Assembly: GCA_018402445.1 (NCBI GenBank)
Contig: JAGYIT010000007.1
Location: 806,001 to 870,000 of the forward strand
DNA from: Akkermansiaceae bacterium
GTDB taxonomy: Bacteria; Verrucomicrobiota; Verrucomicrobiia; Verrucomicrobiales; Akkermansiaceae
Reading direction: 5' to 3'
DNA length: 64,000 nucleotides
Position numbers and translations under genes: made by a program. Below are positions 20,707-30,055 of the stretch, one piece after another. Numbering within the stretch: the first letter of the stretch is position 1; the number at the start of each line of letters is the position of its first letter. The notes below the pieces were generated by a model. It was not told the DNA's origin and searched no databases. It saw only the letters and a list, made by a program, of their open reading frames with translations.

Positions 20707-22248
20707 ATGGCTATCTCAAGAGCGTTGCTTTCCGTTTCCGATAAAACAGGCCTGGTCGAGTTCGCGCAAGGACTCGCGGAAATGGGGGTCGAACTCCTCT
20801 CCACCGGCGGCACCGCCAAGGCGCTGCGCGATGCAGGTCTGAAGGTGATCGACGTTTCCGAATACACCAGCGCGCCCGAGCTTTTCGAAGGTCGCCTCAA
20901 GACACTCCACCCTATGGTGCATGGCGGCCTCCTCCACCGCCGCGACGATGCCCAGCACGTTTCCGATGCGAAGAAGCACGGCATCCCGCCCATTGATCTC
21001 GTAGTGGTGAACCTTTACCCCTTCGAGGAAACCGTCGCCAAGGAAGGTGTCACCTTGGAGGAGGCGATCGAGAACATTGACATCGGTGGGCCCTCGATGT
21101 TGCGCAGCGCGGCAAAAAACCACTCGCACGTGACCGTCATCGTAACCCCGTCCGACTATCCCGTCGTGCTCGAGGAAATGCGGAACAACGGCGGCGATAC
21201 CACCCGGGGTCTCCGCGAACAGCTCGCGGTGAAAGTTTTCCACCGCACCTCCCAATACGACGGCGCGATCACGAACTTCCTCGGCCAGTGCCGCCAGGGC
21301 ACTGGCTGCTCGTTCACCCTCAGCCTCCCGCTGGAGCAGGAGCTGCGCTACGGTGACAACCCCCACCAGAAATGCTCGCTTTACGGGAATTTTACCTCCT
21401 GCTTCACCCAGCTCCAGGGCAAGGAACTCAGCTACACGAACATCATCGACATCGAGGCCGCCGCCGACCTCATCCTCGATTTCGTCCGCCCCACCGTCGC
21501 GATCCTTAAGCACACCAACCCCTGCGGCGTCGGCCAAGACGATGAGAGTCTCCGCGTCGCCTGGCAGAAAGCCTTCGAGACCGACCGGCAGGCGCCCTTC
21601 GGCGGCGTGATTGTTATCAACCGCCCGCTAACCCTAGAGTTGGCTCGTGTCATTTCGGAAATTTTCACCGATGTCATCATCGCCCCGGACTTCGAGTCCG
21701 ACGCCCGCGCGCTCCTCCAGAAGAAGAAGAACCTGCGCCTGATGAAAATGAACGACGCCTACCTGAGCGCGAAGAAAGCCCCCGTGATCCGCTCCAGCCC
21801 CGGTGGGCTGATGGTGATGGATCGCGATCACACGGTGCTCGGCCTTGATGATCTTGAGAACAAGGTCGTGACGAAACGCCCGCCCACCCAGGAGGAGATC
21901 CGCGCGATGCGTTTCGCGTGGCGCATCGTGAAGAACGTGAAGTCCAACGCTATCGTCTATGCCCTCGCGGACCGGACGCTCGGCATCGGAGCCGGTCAGA
22001 TGAGCCGGGTGGATTCCTCCCGGATTGCGATCTGGAAAGCGAAGGAAGCCGGCCTCGAACTCAAGGGCAGCGCGGTCGCCTCCGACGCCATGTTTCCTTT
22101 CGCCGACGGCCTGCAATCCGCCATCGACGCAGGCGCGACCGCTTGCATCCAGCCCGGCGGCTCCATGCGCGACGACGAGGTCATTGCTGCGGCCGACGCG
22201 GCGGGCATGGCGATGGTGTTCACCGGCCACCGCCACTTCAGGCATTGA
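20707..22248 (+). CDS. purH: Bifunctional AICAR formyltransferase/IMP cyclohydrolase
   Basis: PurH catalyses the last two steps of IMP synthesis. The N-terminal cyclohydrolase (MGS-like) domain has [52 protein letters not shown] and [18 protein letters not shown]. The C-terminal AICAR transformylase domain has [80 protein letters not shown] and FTGHRHFRH at the end. At 513 residues it is complete. The ATG at 20707 is chosen over the upstream frame start because it gives the family N-terminus. Confidence 0.97.
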   Translation: MAISRALLSVSDKTGLVEFAQGLAEMGVELLSTGGTAKALRDAGLKVIDVSEYTSAPELFEGRLKTLHPMVHGGLLHRRDDAQHVSDAKKHGIPPIDLVVVNLYPFEETVAKEGVTLEEAIENIDIGGPSMLRSAAKNHSHVTVIVTPSDYPVVLEEMRNNGGDTTRGLREQLAVKVFHRTSQYDGAITNFLGQCRQGTGCSFTLSLPLEQELRYGDNPHQKCSLYGNFTSCFTQLQGKELSYTNIIDIEAAADLILDFVRPTVAILKHTNPCGVGQDDESLRVAWQKAFETDRQAPFGGVIVINRPLTLELARVISEIFTDVIIAPDFESDARALLQKKKNLRLMKMNDAYLSAKKAPVIRSSPGGLMVMDRDHTVLGLDDLENKVVTKRPPTQEEIRAMRFAWRIVKNVKSNAIVYALADRTLGIGAGQMSRVDSSRIAIWKAKEAGLELKGSAVASDAMFPFADGLQSAIDAGATACIQPGGSMRDDEVIAAADAAGMAMVFTGHRHFRH

Positions 22249-22260
22249 TGGGTCTCCTCC

Positions 22261-23088
22261 TCACCTGACGGCTACCGTCAGCTTCTGCGTGGCGGTATCG
22301 ACCCCTTCATCGACCGTCCAGCGCAGGGTGAAGCCCTTCCACAGCGGTCTCGATCCCTTATCGTCGAAGGTGAGCTTCGATTTCTCCGAAGCCTGGAGCG
22401 TGAACTCGATACCTGCATATCCGTCCGTCTCGATTTTCGCGCTGGAGATAGCTTCGGCAACAGCGACCGCCGGATTCGTTTCCTCAAGGAACTCCAGTTT
22501 GTCACGTTTGCGGGAGACGGTCTCATACCGGAGCACATCTTTTTTCGCGCGCTCCTCGAAGCGCTTCATCTTCGCTTCGTCGTCGCCGGGCTTGCTCACG
22601 TAGGGGTTGAAATCCGCGCTGATGGCGAAGTGGAGCGGGTTGGTGATGCTGCCTTTGTCGGTGATTCTGCCGCTGACGGAAAAGCCGCCGCGCTCCGGCG
22701 TGACCGTGACCTCGAAGGCCGCGTCGCCCGTTACCTTGCCACGGAAAGTCACCGGGTTTTTCGGGTTTTCGGAAGCTTCCTGCTCGCTCGCGAGGGAGTC
22801 CGGGATGAATTGTTTCCTAATGTCTTTCCCTTCCGGCGTGGTCTCGATCACATCGAAATTGATCTGGATCGGGTTATGCATATACACTGGCTGGCCGTCG
22901 CTTTTGAGGGCGTCGAGCGTGCCCTGGCCTTTTGCCGTAATGCCGAAGCGGTATTTCCTCTTCGTTTCCATGCCGATGAAGTAGCCGAGCCACGGCTGTT
23001 CCTTGAGGCCGGGCAGATCGGCTTGCGCGGGGGATGGGGTCAGGAAAAGGCCAACCGTCAGCGCGATGCAGGGGAGTAAATTTTTCAT
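22261..23088 (-). CDS. Secreted hypothetical protein
   Basis: A 275-residue protein starting at ATG 23088 with a clear Sec signal peptide ([23 protein letters not shown]). The mature part is beta-rich ([20 protein letters not shown], then [20 protein letters not shown] and [20 protein letters not shown]), with a helical segment in the second half. No catalytic motif or known family is recognised; it is probably periplasmic or outer-surface. It is convergent with purH, ending 12 bases away. Confidence 0.75.
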   Translation of the reverse strand: MKNLLPCIALTVGLFLTPSPAQADLPGLKEQPWLGYFIGMETKRKYRFGITAKGQGTLDALKSDGQPVYMHNPIQINFDVIETTPEGKDIRKQFIPDSLASEQEASENPKNPVTFRGKVTGDAAFEVTVTPERGGFSVSGRITDKGSITNPLHFAISADFNPYVSKPGDDEAKMKRFEERAKKDVLRYETVSRKRDKLEFLEETNPAVAVAEAISSAKIETDGYAGIEFTLQASEKSKLTFDDKGSRPLWKGFTLRWTVDEGVDTATQKLTVAVR

Positions 23089-23190
23089 GGTTAGAAAACT
23101 GCCCGATCGGAAGGGTATCGCCAAGCGAAAAGCTGTGACGAGATTTTCTTTGCCGCGCCGCGCCGCGTGCGTTTCGCTGTGCGTGAAGAT

Positions 23191-23487
23191 ATGACCGCCG
23201 AAGAACTCTCCCGATCCGCCGCCCGCGATCCCGCGCCGCCCGCAGGCACCAGCCCCGCCGCGCAGGCGCTGTGGTATGCCCGCGCCGGGAAATGGGACGC
23301 CGCGCATGACCTCTGTCAGGAAGTCCCCGGCACCGCCGGATCATGGATCCACGCTTGGCTCCACCGGGAGGAGGGCGATCTCGGCAACGCGGGCTACTGG
23401 TATTCCCGCGCCGGAAAACCCATGCCTTCGCAAAACCTCAAACTCGATGAGGAGTGGATGGCCATCGCTTCCGAACTCGTCGGCTGA
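23191..23487 (+). CDS. Conserved small hypothetical protein
   Basis: A 98-residue soluble protein starting at ATG 23191. The core ALWYARAGKWDAAHDLCQEV, then GSWIHAWLHREEGDLGNAGY and WYSRAGKPMP resemble a family of short helical-repeat-like proteins annotated as hypothetical in many proteobacteria. The amphipathic helices suggest a Sel1/TPR-like fold. It ends six bases before menC on the same strand, so it is likely co-transcribed with the menaquinone genes, but nothing ties it to that pathway. Confidence 0.75.
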   Translation: MTAEELSRSAARDPAPPAGTSPAAQALWYARAGKWDAAHDLCQEVPGTAGSWIHAWLHREEGDLGNAGYWYSRAGKPMPSQNLKLDEEWMAIASELVG

Positions 23488-23493
23488 ACCCTC

Positions 23494-24462
23494 ATGGATT
23501 TCCCCGAACGCACCGATGTCTGGATCTCGCCTTACCGGCTGAGGTCGCGCGGATTCCTCAACACCCTCTCCGACCGCCGCGAGTTTATCGGCGCGCTGAT
23601 CCGCGTCGGCGAGGGCTACGGCTGCATTCATCCATGGCCGGAGCTGGGCGATCCGCCGTTGGAGAAATGCCTCGACGATCTGCGGGGCCGTCGCTTCTGG
23701 CCGATCGTTAGACGAGCCGTGCGCTGCGCGGAATTCGATAACGCCGCGCGCTCAAGGGAGGAATCCCTTTTTGAGGAAATGGAAGTGCCGCGCAGCCACG
23801 CGACCCTAGTGAAAGCCGATGCCAAGGAGCTCGCCGCCGCCGTTGAGGCCGGATTCGACATGGTGAAAATGAAAGCCGGGCGAGACCTTGTTGCTGAGTC
23901 GGATTTTCTCGAAACCATGCTCGCCGCCCATCCGCAGCTCCGCTGGCGGCTCGACTTCAACGAATCCCTCGACCCCGCCACGGCGGACGCGTTCCTGACA
24001 GGTCTTTCCCCTCAGGCGCGCATGGCCATCGACTTCATCGAGGACATCTGCCCTTTTTCAGAAAAGGTATGGGAGGCACTATGGAAAAAGCACCGCATCC
24101 GCCTCGCCGTGGATCGCGAGTCCGGCCCGCACCGCAAGGCGGCGCAGGTTATGGTCATCAAGCCCGCCGTGGACGAGCCTTTCCCCCTCGCCGAAGCCGC
24201 CGGGATGAACGGCCAGGCGGTCGTGATGACCGGTTACATGGATCACCCGCTCGGCCAGGCTTTCGCCGCTTGGGAGGCGGCTCGGATGGGGCTTATCTTT
24301 CCTGGGATCATCGGCACCTGCGGATTGCAGACGCACCACCTTTTCGAGAAGGACGCTTTCACCGAGACTCTCGGTGATTGGAAGCCGGACTTCACCATCC
24401 CTGAGGGCTCCGGCCTGGGTTTTGATGTCGCCCTCGCCGCTCTCGATTGGCAAAAGCTCTGA
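23494..24462 (+). CDS. menC: o-Succinylbenzoate synthase
   Basis: An enolase-superfamily enzyme that dehydrates SHCHC to o-succinylbenzoate in menaquinone synthesis. Its 322 residues include a short capping domain, the K-x-K pair in GFDMVKMKAG, metal ligands in WRLDFNESLD, IDFIEDICPF and LAVDRE, and the second catalytic Lys in QVMVIKPAVDEP. The sequence is divergent from E. coli MenC, so the assignment also leans on the adjacent menE gene three bases downstream. Confidence 0.85.
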   Translation: MDFPERTDVWISPYRLRSRGFLNTLSDRREFIGALIRVGEGYGCIHPWPELGDPPLEKCLDDLRGRRFWPIVRRAVRCAEFDNAARSREESLFEEMEVPRSHATLVKADAKELAAAVEAGFDMVKMKAGRDLVAESDFLETMLAAHPQLRWRLDFNESLDPATADAFLTGLSPQARMAIDFIEDICPFSEKVWEALWKKHRIRLAVDRESGPHRKAAQVMVIKPAVDEPFPLAEAAGMNGQAVVMTGYMDHPLGQAFAAWEAARMGLIFPGIIGTCGLQTHHLFEKDAFTETLGDWKPDFTIPEGSGLGFDVALAALDWQKL

Positions 24463-24465
24463 AAC

Positions 24466-25521
24466 ATGAACGCGGACGACATTCTCCAAGCCGCGTACTG
24501 GTCAGGCGGTGGCAGCGTCCCTTTCCAGACCTCCGGCAGCACCGGTGCGGCGAAGCAGGTAGTGTTGGAAAAGGAAGCTCTTCTCGTCTCCGCGCATGCG
24601 GTGAACGAATGGCTGCGCGTCGATGGCGCATCCGTCTGGGGACTCGCGCTGCCGTTGCACCATGTGGGTGGCTTCGGTGTTGTAGCTCGCGCCCACGCGG
24701 CGGGTTGCGGGTTATGCGTTTACGACGGGAAATGGGAGGCCGCCCGTTTCGCGAAATGGATCACGGCTGAGGGAGTCACCCATGTCTCGCTCGTTCCCAC
24801 CCAGATCCACGACCTCCTCTCCGGAAAGATCCACGCCCCACCCTGCTTGCGGGCTGTCGTGGTCGGCGGCGGAAAACTTTCCGAAGAGTCCGGCCAATCT
24901 GCACGCGACGCGGGCTGGCCCGTCCTCGCCAGCTACGGCATGACCGAGGCCGCCTCCCAGATCGCCACGCAAAGCGTCGAACTACTGGAACTGCCGTATG
25001 TTGATTCCCCGTTGGAACTCCTCCCGATCTGGGAAGCGGAGGAAACGCCCGGGGGCTTGCTGCGCATCAAGGGAAAAGCCCTCTTCGCGGGCATTATTGA
25101 GGAAGGTGCCTTCCACCGCAGGGAAGGGGAATGGTTCACCACGCAAGACCGCGTGAAAGTCTCCCACCGCACCCTCATCCCCCAAGGTCGCGCCGACTCG
25201 TTGGTGAAGGTGATGGGCGAACTCGTCGATGTGGAAGCCGTGGAGAAGCGCTTCTTGGAACTCGCGCGAGGTTCCATCCGGGAGGGAGGCTTCGCCGTCA
25301 TCACCATCCCCGATGCCCGCCGCGAGAACGCCCTGATCGCCGTCTTCGAAAACCCCGGACAAGCCGCGGAAGCCGCCTACGCCGCCTACCAATCCCAAGC
25401 GCCCGGCCCGGAACGCTTTACCCGCCTCATTTCCATGCCTTCCTTCCCTCGCACCGCGCTCGGAAAACTCCGCCGCGCCGAGATGATGCGCATCTGCATC
25501 GCATCCGTGGAAGCCCGGTGA
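24466..25521 (+). CDS. menE: o-Succinylbenzoate-CoA ligase
   Basis: An acyl-adenylate-forming enzyme activating o-succinylbenzoate with CoA. The phosphate loop is TSGSTGAAKQVVL. Other motifs are VWGLALPLHHVGGFGVVARA, LVPTQIHDLL, SYGMTEAASQIAT (A5 motif), FTTQDR (TGD-like region) and the hinge and C-terminal Lys in FPRTALGKLRR. At 351 residues it is shorter than typical MenE (about 450), because the N-terminal region before the phosphate loop is very short, a trait of compact MenE forms. It begins three bases after menC, which supports a men operon. Confidence 0.88.
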   Translation: MNADDILQAAYWSGGGSVPFQTSGSTGAAKQVVLEKEALLVSAHAVNEWLRVDGASVWGLALPLHHVGGFGVVARAHAAGCGLCVYDGKWEAARFAKWITAEGVTHVSLVPTQIHDLLSGKIHAPPCLRAVVVGGGKLSEESGQSARDAGWPVLASYGMTEAASQIATQSVELLELPYVDSPLELLPIWEAEETPGGLLRIKGKALFAGIIEEGAFHRREGEWFTTQDRVKVSHRTLIPQGRADSLVKVMGELVDVEAVEKRFLELARGSIREGGFAVITIPDARRENALIAVFENPGQAAEAAYAAYQSQAPGPERFTRLISMPSFPRTALGKLRRAEMMRICIASVEAR

Positions 25522-25627
25522 GCGATCACCGCGCGGCGGCCATTGCCCGTTGGCGGATCCTCGCTGGGGATATCGCGCCGCTCCGCTTGCTCCTTGTCCG
25601 CGCCATGAATGCACCTATCCTCGTGCC

Positions 25628-27070
25628 ATGTTCGGATATGACATTGAGACCTCGACGTGGCTTGGGCTGGGGGCTTTGGCAGCGTTCTATGTTCTCGGCG
25701 TCGCGCATATCCTCCATGCGTTGATGAACGCGCGCACATCGCAGGGGGCGATCGCGTGGGTGGTTTCGCTGATCGCTTTGCCGTTTTTCGCGATCCCGCT
25801 CTACTGGCTGCTGGGGCGGAGCAAGTTTTCCGGCTATGTGCGGGCGCGGCGCGGAAACGACGCGGAGCTGCGCAAGCTGGCGGCGGACATGCATGAGCGT
25901 TTGCAGGGTTACGCGGTGGAGTTGCCGCAGGAGGATGTGTTCGAGCGCGCCGCCGGGGAGCTGGGGGGCTTGCCCTTCACGCGAGGCAACGAACTGGAGC
26001 TGCTGATCGACGGGCACGAAACCTTTGACCGGCTTTTCGCGGAGATCGCCGCCGCGCGGGATTACATTTGCGTGAACTTCTTCATCGTGAAGAACGACAA
26101 GATCGGCGGAAAATTCCAGCGTGCGCTCATCGACAAGGCGAGGGAGGGGGTGAAGGTGTTTTTCCTTTTCGATGAGATCGGCTCCCACAAGCTGTCCTCC
26201 ACTTTCCTAGGGGAAATGGAGGACGCGGGGGTGGAGTGCGAGTCGTTCGGATCGAACCGGCATTGGTGGTCGCGGCTCCAGATCAATTTCAGGAACCACC
26301 GCAAGATCGTCGTGATCGACGGGGAGATGGCGTTCATCGGCGGGTTCAACGTCGGTGACGAGTATCTTGGCAGGGACAAGAAATTCGGTGATTGGCGAGA
26401 CACGCACCTGTTGATCAAGGGGCCAGCGGTAGATGCCGTGCAGCTTGTATTCATGGAGGATTGGTTCTGGGCCTGCGCGAGGGTGCCGGGACTTTCGTGG
26501 AGGCAGGAGGCTCTGGCTGCGGATCAGACCGCCGCGATCATCCCCACCGGCCCGGCGGATCCGGTGGATTCATGGCAGCTTCTGGTGGCGGAGGCGGCGA
26601 ACACCTCGCGGGAGAAACTGTGGATCGCGAGCCCCTATTTCGTGCCCGACGAAGGGGTGTTGACAGCGCTCCAACTCGCCGCGCTGCGCGGGGTGGATGT
26701 TCGCATCCTGCTGCCGGACAAGACGGATCATCTCCTCGTCTGGTTATCAGCCTTCACCTACTATGAGCAATCTATCCCTTTCGGCGTGAAGCTTTTCCGC
26801 TTCAAGCGCGGCTTCCTGCACCAGAAGGTAATGCTTATCGACGGAAGGATGGCGGCGGTCGGCACCGCAAACCTCGACAACCGCTCGTTTCGGCTCAACT
26901 TCGAGATCACCGCGTTTGTTTCCGACGCGAAATTCGTCGGCGAGGTGCGCGAGATGCTAGAGGAGGATTTCGCGGGAGCCGCCTTGGTGAATGTGAAGGA
27001 ATTCACAGATAAGCCGTTCCTGTTCCGGGCGGTGTGCCGCGCGGCGAGGTTGACGGCTCCCATCCAGTGA
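25628..27070 (+). CDS. cls: Cardiolipin synthase
   Basis: A phospholipase D superfamily enzyme that joins phosphatidylglycerol molecules into cardiolipin. Starting at ATG 25628 it has two N-terminal transmembrane helices (LGLGALAAFYVLGVAHILHA and AIAWVVSLIALPFFAIPLYW). Two HKD motifs follow: NHRKIVVIDGEMAFIGGFNV (His about 224) and FLHQKVMLIDG with GTANLDNRSFRLNFE (His about 398). The length (480 residues) is typical. The upstream in-frame start at 25550 is rejected because it adds a poor N-terminus. It is separated from menE by about 100 bases. Confidence 0.94.
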   Translation: MFGYDIETSTWLGLGALAAFYVLGVAHILHALMNARTSQGAIAWVVSLIALPFFAIPLYWLLGRSKFSGYVRARRGNDAELRKLAADMHERLQGYAVELPQEDVFERAAGELGGLPFTRGNELELLIDGHETFDRLFAEIAAARDYICVNFFIVKNDKIGGKFQRALIDKAREGVKVFFLFDEIGSHKLSSTFLGEMEDAGVECESFGSNRHWWSRLQINFRNHRKIVVIDGEMAFIGGFNVGDEYLGRDKKFGDWRDTHLLIKGPAVDAVQLVFMEDWFWACARVPGLSWRQEALAADQTAAIIPTGPADPVDSWQLLVAEAANTSREKLWIASPYFVPDEGVLTALQLAALRGVDVRILLPDKTDHLLVWLSAFTYYEQSIPFGVKLFRFKRGFLHQKVMLIDGRMAAVGTANLDNRSFRLNFEITAFVSDAKFVGEVREMLEEDFAGAALVNVKEFTDKPFLFRAVCRAARLTAPIQ

Positions 27071-27087
27071 TCAGGCGCGATTTCGGA

Positions 27088-27744
27088 TCAGCGGTTGTAA
27101 GCGATCGATGCGAGGTCGGGGCGCTGGCGGGTGATGTTCGCGAGCATCTTGGCGCAATGCGGGAATTTCGTGCGGGCGCTGAGGATCTCGGCGCTGCGTT
27201 TGAAGGAACCCCATTGCACCACGCTGATCTCGACGTTGCGGCGGCCCCACTTGTTCATGACCTCCTTGGAAGGCTTGTAGAAATCAATGGTGCCAGTGCC
27301 GGTGAGGGCGGAGCCATAGTCATCGACGACATAGAGATAAGGCATGCCCTTTACGCGGAATACGGTGCCGACTGGGTAGAAAGACCAATCGGCGGCAGCG
27401 CTGCGGACGCGATTCGAGTAGCGGAGATCGGTGCCGGCGGCATTCTTACTGCCGTAGATGAGATGATCGCACTCGGAGCAGGTGTAGGCGGTGGTGCGGA
27501 CGACGCGGTGGCGCTCGCTGAACGGATAGATCGGCATCGAATGCTTGTCTTTCGGCTTGCCGGACGCCTGGGCAATCAGGGTCGAGGACGGCGGCGGGAC
27601 GATGAAATCCTTCGCGGGGGTCGAGGCATAACCGCCTGATTTGATTTTCTCCTTGGAAACGATGTCCAAGTTGGAGCCGCAGCTCGCGAGAAAGGAAAGG
27701 GCGGCGGCGACTGCTGCCAGGGCGGAAAGACGGAACAATCTCAT
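27088..27744 (-). CDS. 3D-domain lipoprotein
   Basis: A 218-residue lipoprotein with signal MRLFRLSALAAVAAALSFLA and lipobox LASC. The mature protein contains a 3D-type double-psi beta barrel: RTTAYTCSECDHLIYGSKNA, then GTVFRVKGMPYLYVVDDYG and the catalytic-type triple Asp region around DDYGSALTGTGTIDFY. This fold occurs in peptidoglycan-active proteins such as MltA and resuscitation factors. A role in cell wall turnover is therefore an inference. The ATG at 27744 gives the lipoprotein signal. Confidence 0.82.
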   Translation of the reverse strand: MRLFRLSALAAVAAALSFLASCGSNLDIVSKEKIKSGGYASTPAKDFIVPPPSSTLIAQASGKPKDKHSMPIYPFSERHRVVRTTAYTCSECDHLIYGSKNAAGTDLRYSNRVRSAAADWSFYPVGTVFRVKGMPYLYVVDDYGSALTGTGTIDFYKPSKEVMNKWGRRNVEISVVQWGSFKRSAEILSARTKFPHCAKMLANITRQRPDLASIAYNR

Positions 27745-27875
27745 ATTTCGGGTCGTATGGGGAAAGCGGGTTGGGTATCCGCAAGGAGGTCTTCTAACGG
27801 AATCGTCTTTGTTGAAAGACACGTCCTGTTATCCGTTCAAAACAGAGATGGCAATCCAAAAACAACCGGAAAATC

Positions 27876-27896
27876 AAGATATCCGAAAGATATCTT
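27876..27896. promoter_or_regulatory. Hairpin upstream of the 3D-domain lipoprotein gene
   Basis: AAGATATC (27876-27883), loop CGAAA, then GATATCTT (27889-27896): a perfect 8-bp stem in the 167-base interval between the lipoprotein start and the DUF1802 stop. There is no T run in a position that would make a good terminator, so an operator or REP-like hairpin is possible. Confidence 0.35.
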
Positions 27897-27911
27897 CCTA
27901 ATTATTGAAAA

Positions 27912-28490
27912 TCAATGGGTTGTATCTACGTCGGCGATTCTTGAAATCCGCTCGAAAAGAGTGGAAAATACATCCTGGCCAAGGACGTTTTCCGCGTTTT
28001 CGAGCCGGTTCGGATCGTCGTCCGGGATCTCGACCCAGGAGCGGCAGCCGCCGAAACGCGTGTCGTAGGTGAGTTCTAGCGGCGGCTTGAGCGTTGAAAC
28101 GCGGACGAGAGCGAGATGGATGCTGCCCGAGGCCATGCCTTTTCCCTCCCAGTCGAAGCGCTCACGCAGGGTATCTTCCGTATAGATATGGTAAGGTTGC
28201 AGCGCCTCGACCTGTGCCCAATCCGTGAGCGTCACGGCGAAGAGAGCCTCCGCGTGGTGGCTGATCGCGAACCTATCGCCAACTTCCCATTCTTTCTCCG
28301 GGGTGAAATGCCCTTCGCGGACATGTTCCGACTGGGCGTGGAATTTGGTGGGGAAAAGGTGGAATGAGCGGTGGGCAAAGCTGAAACCTTCGCGCCCCTC
28401 GTGGATGCCGCCCTTGCGGAGCAGGATGGATTGACGGCCGGCGGCGAGCGCATCGCAGATCACCCGCCATTCCTTGAAAGCGATGGACAT
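27912..28490 (-). CDS. DUF1802 family protein
   Basis: A 192-residue protein. The N-terminus SIAFKEWRVICDALAAGRQS, then ILLRKGGIHEGREGFSF and FHLFPTKFHAQ match the DUF1802 pattern (a family found in cyanobacteria and other bacteria, of unknown function). The ATG at 28490 is preferred over 28505 by this alignment. It is located 38 bases after the argA stop on the same strand and may be co-transcribed. No catalytic residues can be named. Confidence 0.8.
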   Translation of the reverse strand: MSIAFKEWRVICDALAAGRQSILLRKGGIHEGREGFSFAHRSFHLFPTKFHAQSEHVREGHFTPEKEWEVGDRFAISHHAEALFAVTLTDWAQVEALQPYHIYTEDTLRERFDWEGKGMASGSIHLALVRVSTLKPPLELTYDTRFGGCRSWVEIPDDDPNRLENAENVLGQDVFSTLFERISRIADVDTTH

Positions 28491-28528
28491 GGGGAAGGGG
28501 AACATAATCCGCGCGGTGCCGCAAGTTC

Positions 28529-29611
28529 TCAGCGAGGCAGGTGTTTCCCAAAAATCAGGGAGTCGCGCCCGCTGGCCTCGTATTGGGCGCGGCGGATCGA
28601 GGGGAGAGCGGTGAGATCGGTTTGCGAGTATCCCGCGCGGCCGAAGAAATCCGCGGCGCGGTTCGTGAGTGCGATGACGCGGGGGATGTTTTTTTCCCTC
28701 GCGATCTGCTCCGCGTGCGCCACCAGCTCGATCCCGTATCCACGCCCTTCGTGCGCCTGTTTCACGTAAAGGCAGGCCACCTCGGCGCAGTTTTCCCCAA
28801 GATATTCGTGCAGCGCGACGCAGCCGACGACGTTGTCATCGATGCTCATCACGCGGTAATCGGCAATCCTCGCATGAATGTCCTCGTAGGTGCGTGCGAC
28901 GAGTTTCGTGCGGCGGACGACCCGTCCGATCATGCCCAGAAGCTCGGGGATGTCGTCCTCGCGCAGCTCGCGGATCACGCGGTAGCTGTCGGCGTGGATC
29001 ATGGTGCCGACGCCTTCGTTGGAGAAAAGCTCGTCCACCAGGACGCCTTGCTGGCGGCCGTTGAGGACATGGACGCGGGGAATGCCCCTGCGGCAGGCTT
29101 CGGCGGCGGCGAGCAACAGTTCGCGGCCTTCCACGGTCTCGTTTTCCAGCACGGCGGGGACATCCGCGGCGCGGATCGCGTGGGCGGGCTGGCCGTTTAC
29201 GAGAATGCTTTCCTGGAGGAGCGCGATGACCTTGGAAACACCGATGCGTTTTGCGAAATCCACGACCGCCCCATCCAGCGGGCCGCTCCCCGAGGCGTCG
29301 ATGATCGCCGACTGCCCCCGCCCGAGGATGTCTTTCACCTCCTGCGCGGCGAGTTCGTCGGAGATCGGGCGCGTGACGCGAGCCGCCATGATCTCGCATT
29401 CCAGAGTCCAGTCGTAGAGATCTTTGAGGTCACCGCCGAGGACGCCGAGCACGAGTTTTACTCCGAGATCCTCCAGCACGGCGAGATCCAGCAATGTTTC
29501 CGCGACGGCCGGCTCGGGCAGAAGCCCGGCCTCGATCAAAACGCAGAAAACCTTCCCCCGGAACTGAGGGATGTATTGCAGGACGGCGCGTAGGTCACTC
29601 TTCTCAACCAC
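28529..29611 (-). CDS. argA: Amino-acid N-acetyltransferase (N-acetylglutamate synthase)
   Basis: It would acetylate glutamate, the first step of arginine synthesis. The N-terminal two thirds is an amino acid kinase-like domain (LEDLGVKLVLGVLGGDLKDL, VSKVIALLQESILVNGQPAH, RGIPRVHVLNGRQQGVLVDE, LFSNEGVGTMI). The C-terminal 130 residues form a GNAT acetyltransferase (VVGCVALHEYLGENCAEVAC, LYVKQAHEGRGYGIELVAHA, RAADFFGRAGY). At 360 residues it is shorter than E. coli ArgA (about 440), mainly in the kinase-like domain. The start is GTG at 29611, since an in-frame TAG lies 12 bases upstream. argH lies 3 kb away on the opposite strand. Confidence 0.9.
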   Translation of the reverse strand: MVEKSDLRAVLQYIPQFRGKVFCVLIEAGLLPEPAVAETLLDLAVLEDLGVKLVLGVLGGDLKDLYDWTLECEIMAARVTRPISDELAAQEVKDILGRGQSAIIDASGSGPLDGAVVDFAKRIGVSKVIALLQESILVNGQPAHAIRAADVPAVLENETVEGRELLLAAAEACRRGIPRVHVLNGRQQGVLVDELFSNEGVGTMIHADSYRVIRELREDDIPELLGMIGRVVRRTKLVARTYEDIHARIADYRVMSIDDNVVGCVALHEYLGENCAEVACLYVKQAHEGRGYGIELVAHAEQIAREKNIPRVIALTNRAADFFGRAGYSQTDLTALPSIRRAQYEASGRDSLIFGKHLPR

Positions 29612-29633
29612 GCAGCGAGGCTACTTTGTATTT

Positions 29634-29657
29634 TTAAATTTGAAATTTCAAATTTCA
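29634..29657 (-). repeat. Short AATTTGAAATTTCAAATTT repeat upstream of argA
   Basis: AAATTTGAAATTTCAAATTT-like palindrome made of the same TTTCAAA units as the leaders of gltX, prlC and the dehydrogenase gene. Here it lies 23 bases upstream of the argA start instead of directly abutting it. Confidence 0.5.
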
Positions 29658-29777
29658 GGCGAGATCGGAATCCTCGTTCTGATCATAAAACTCGCCCTCC
29701 CGGGCGCGGATTTTCCTGCAGTAATTGTTTTTGCAGAGGAAATGGATCCACGCGCCGACGGCTCCGAGGATCAGCAA
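29655..29777 (-). pseudogene. Possible remnant of a small membrane protein
   Basis: A 40-codon minus-strand frame with a hydrophobic start (LLILGAVGAWIHFLC), then a charged tail (KNNYCRKIRAREGEFYDQNE), ends in TGA inside the heptad repeat. Only a TTG start is available and a TAG lies just upstream. The amino acid pattern looks like real protein sequence, but a start and ribosome-binding site are lacking, so it may be a decayed gene. Confidence 0.3.
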
Positions 29778-30055
29778 ACCGCCCTAAACGGAGCCTTACG
29801 CAGGGTGGTTTGAGGCCGGGGAGCTAATTACTACCCGGGGATCCGATTCGACTTTTTTAGGCTTCATTGATGATCCATCATGATCGGAGGATGGCGCTGG
29901 CCTCTGGCCGGAGTGTAATGATCAAGGGTGAACTCCGGATGGCGGAGCAGGTTTTTAGCCAGAAAGGAGAAGGCGTTGAGGGCTTGCCAATCGAAGGATG
30001 GAGCAGGCCTGATTTCCTGGTTGCCCCGCGCGGAGAGAGCCGTGAGCATCCGCGC

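Larger units (their letters stand above)
29612..30055. other. Intergenic region between argA and the Nudix gene
   Basis: About 440 bases without a well-supported gene. It holds an AT-rich heptad-type palindrome (29634-29657), a possible 40-codon remnant on the minus strand (29655-29777) and small GC palindromes near 29880-29920 (ATGATCCATCAT; CTGGCCTCTGGCCGG). It probably contains the divergent promoters of argA and the Nudix gene. Confidence 0.4.
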
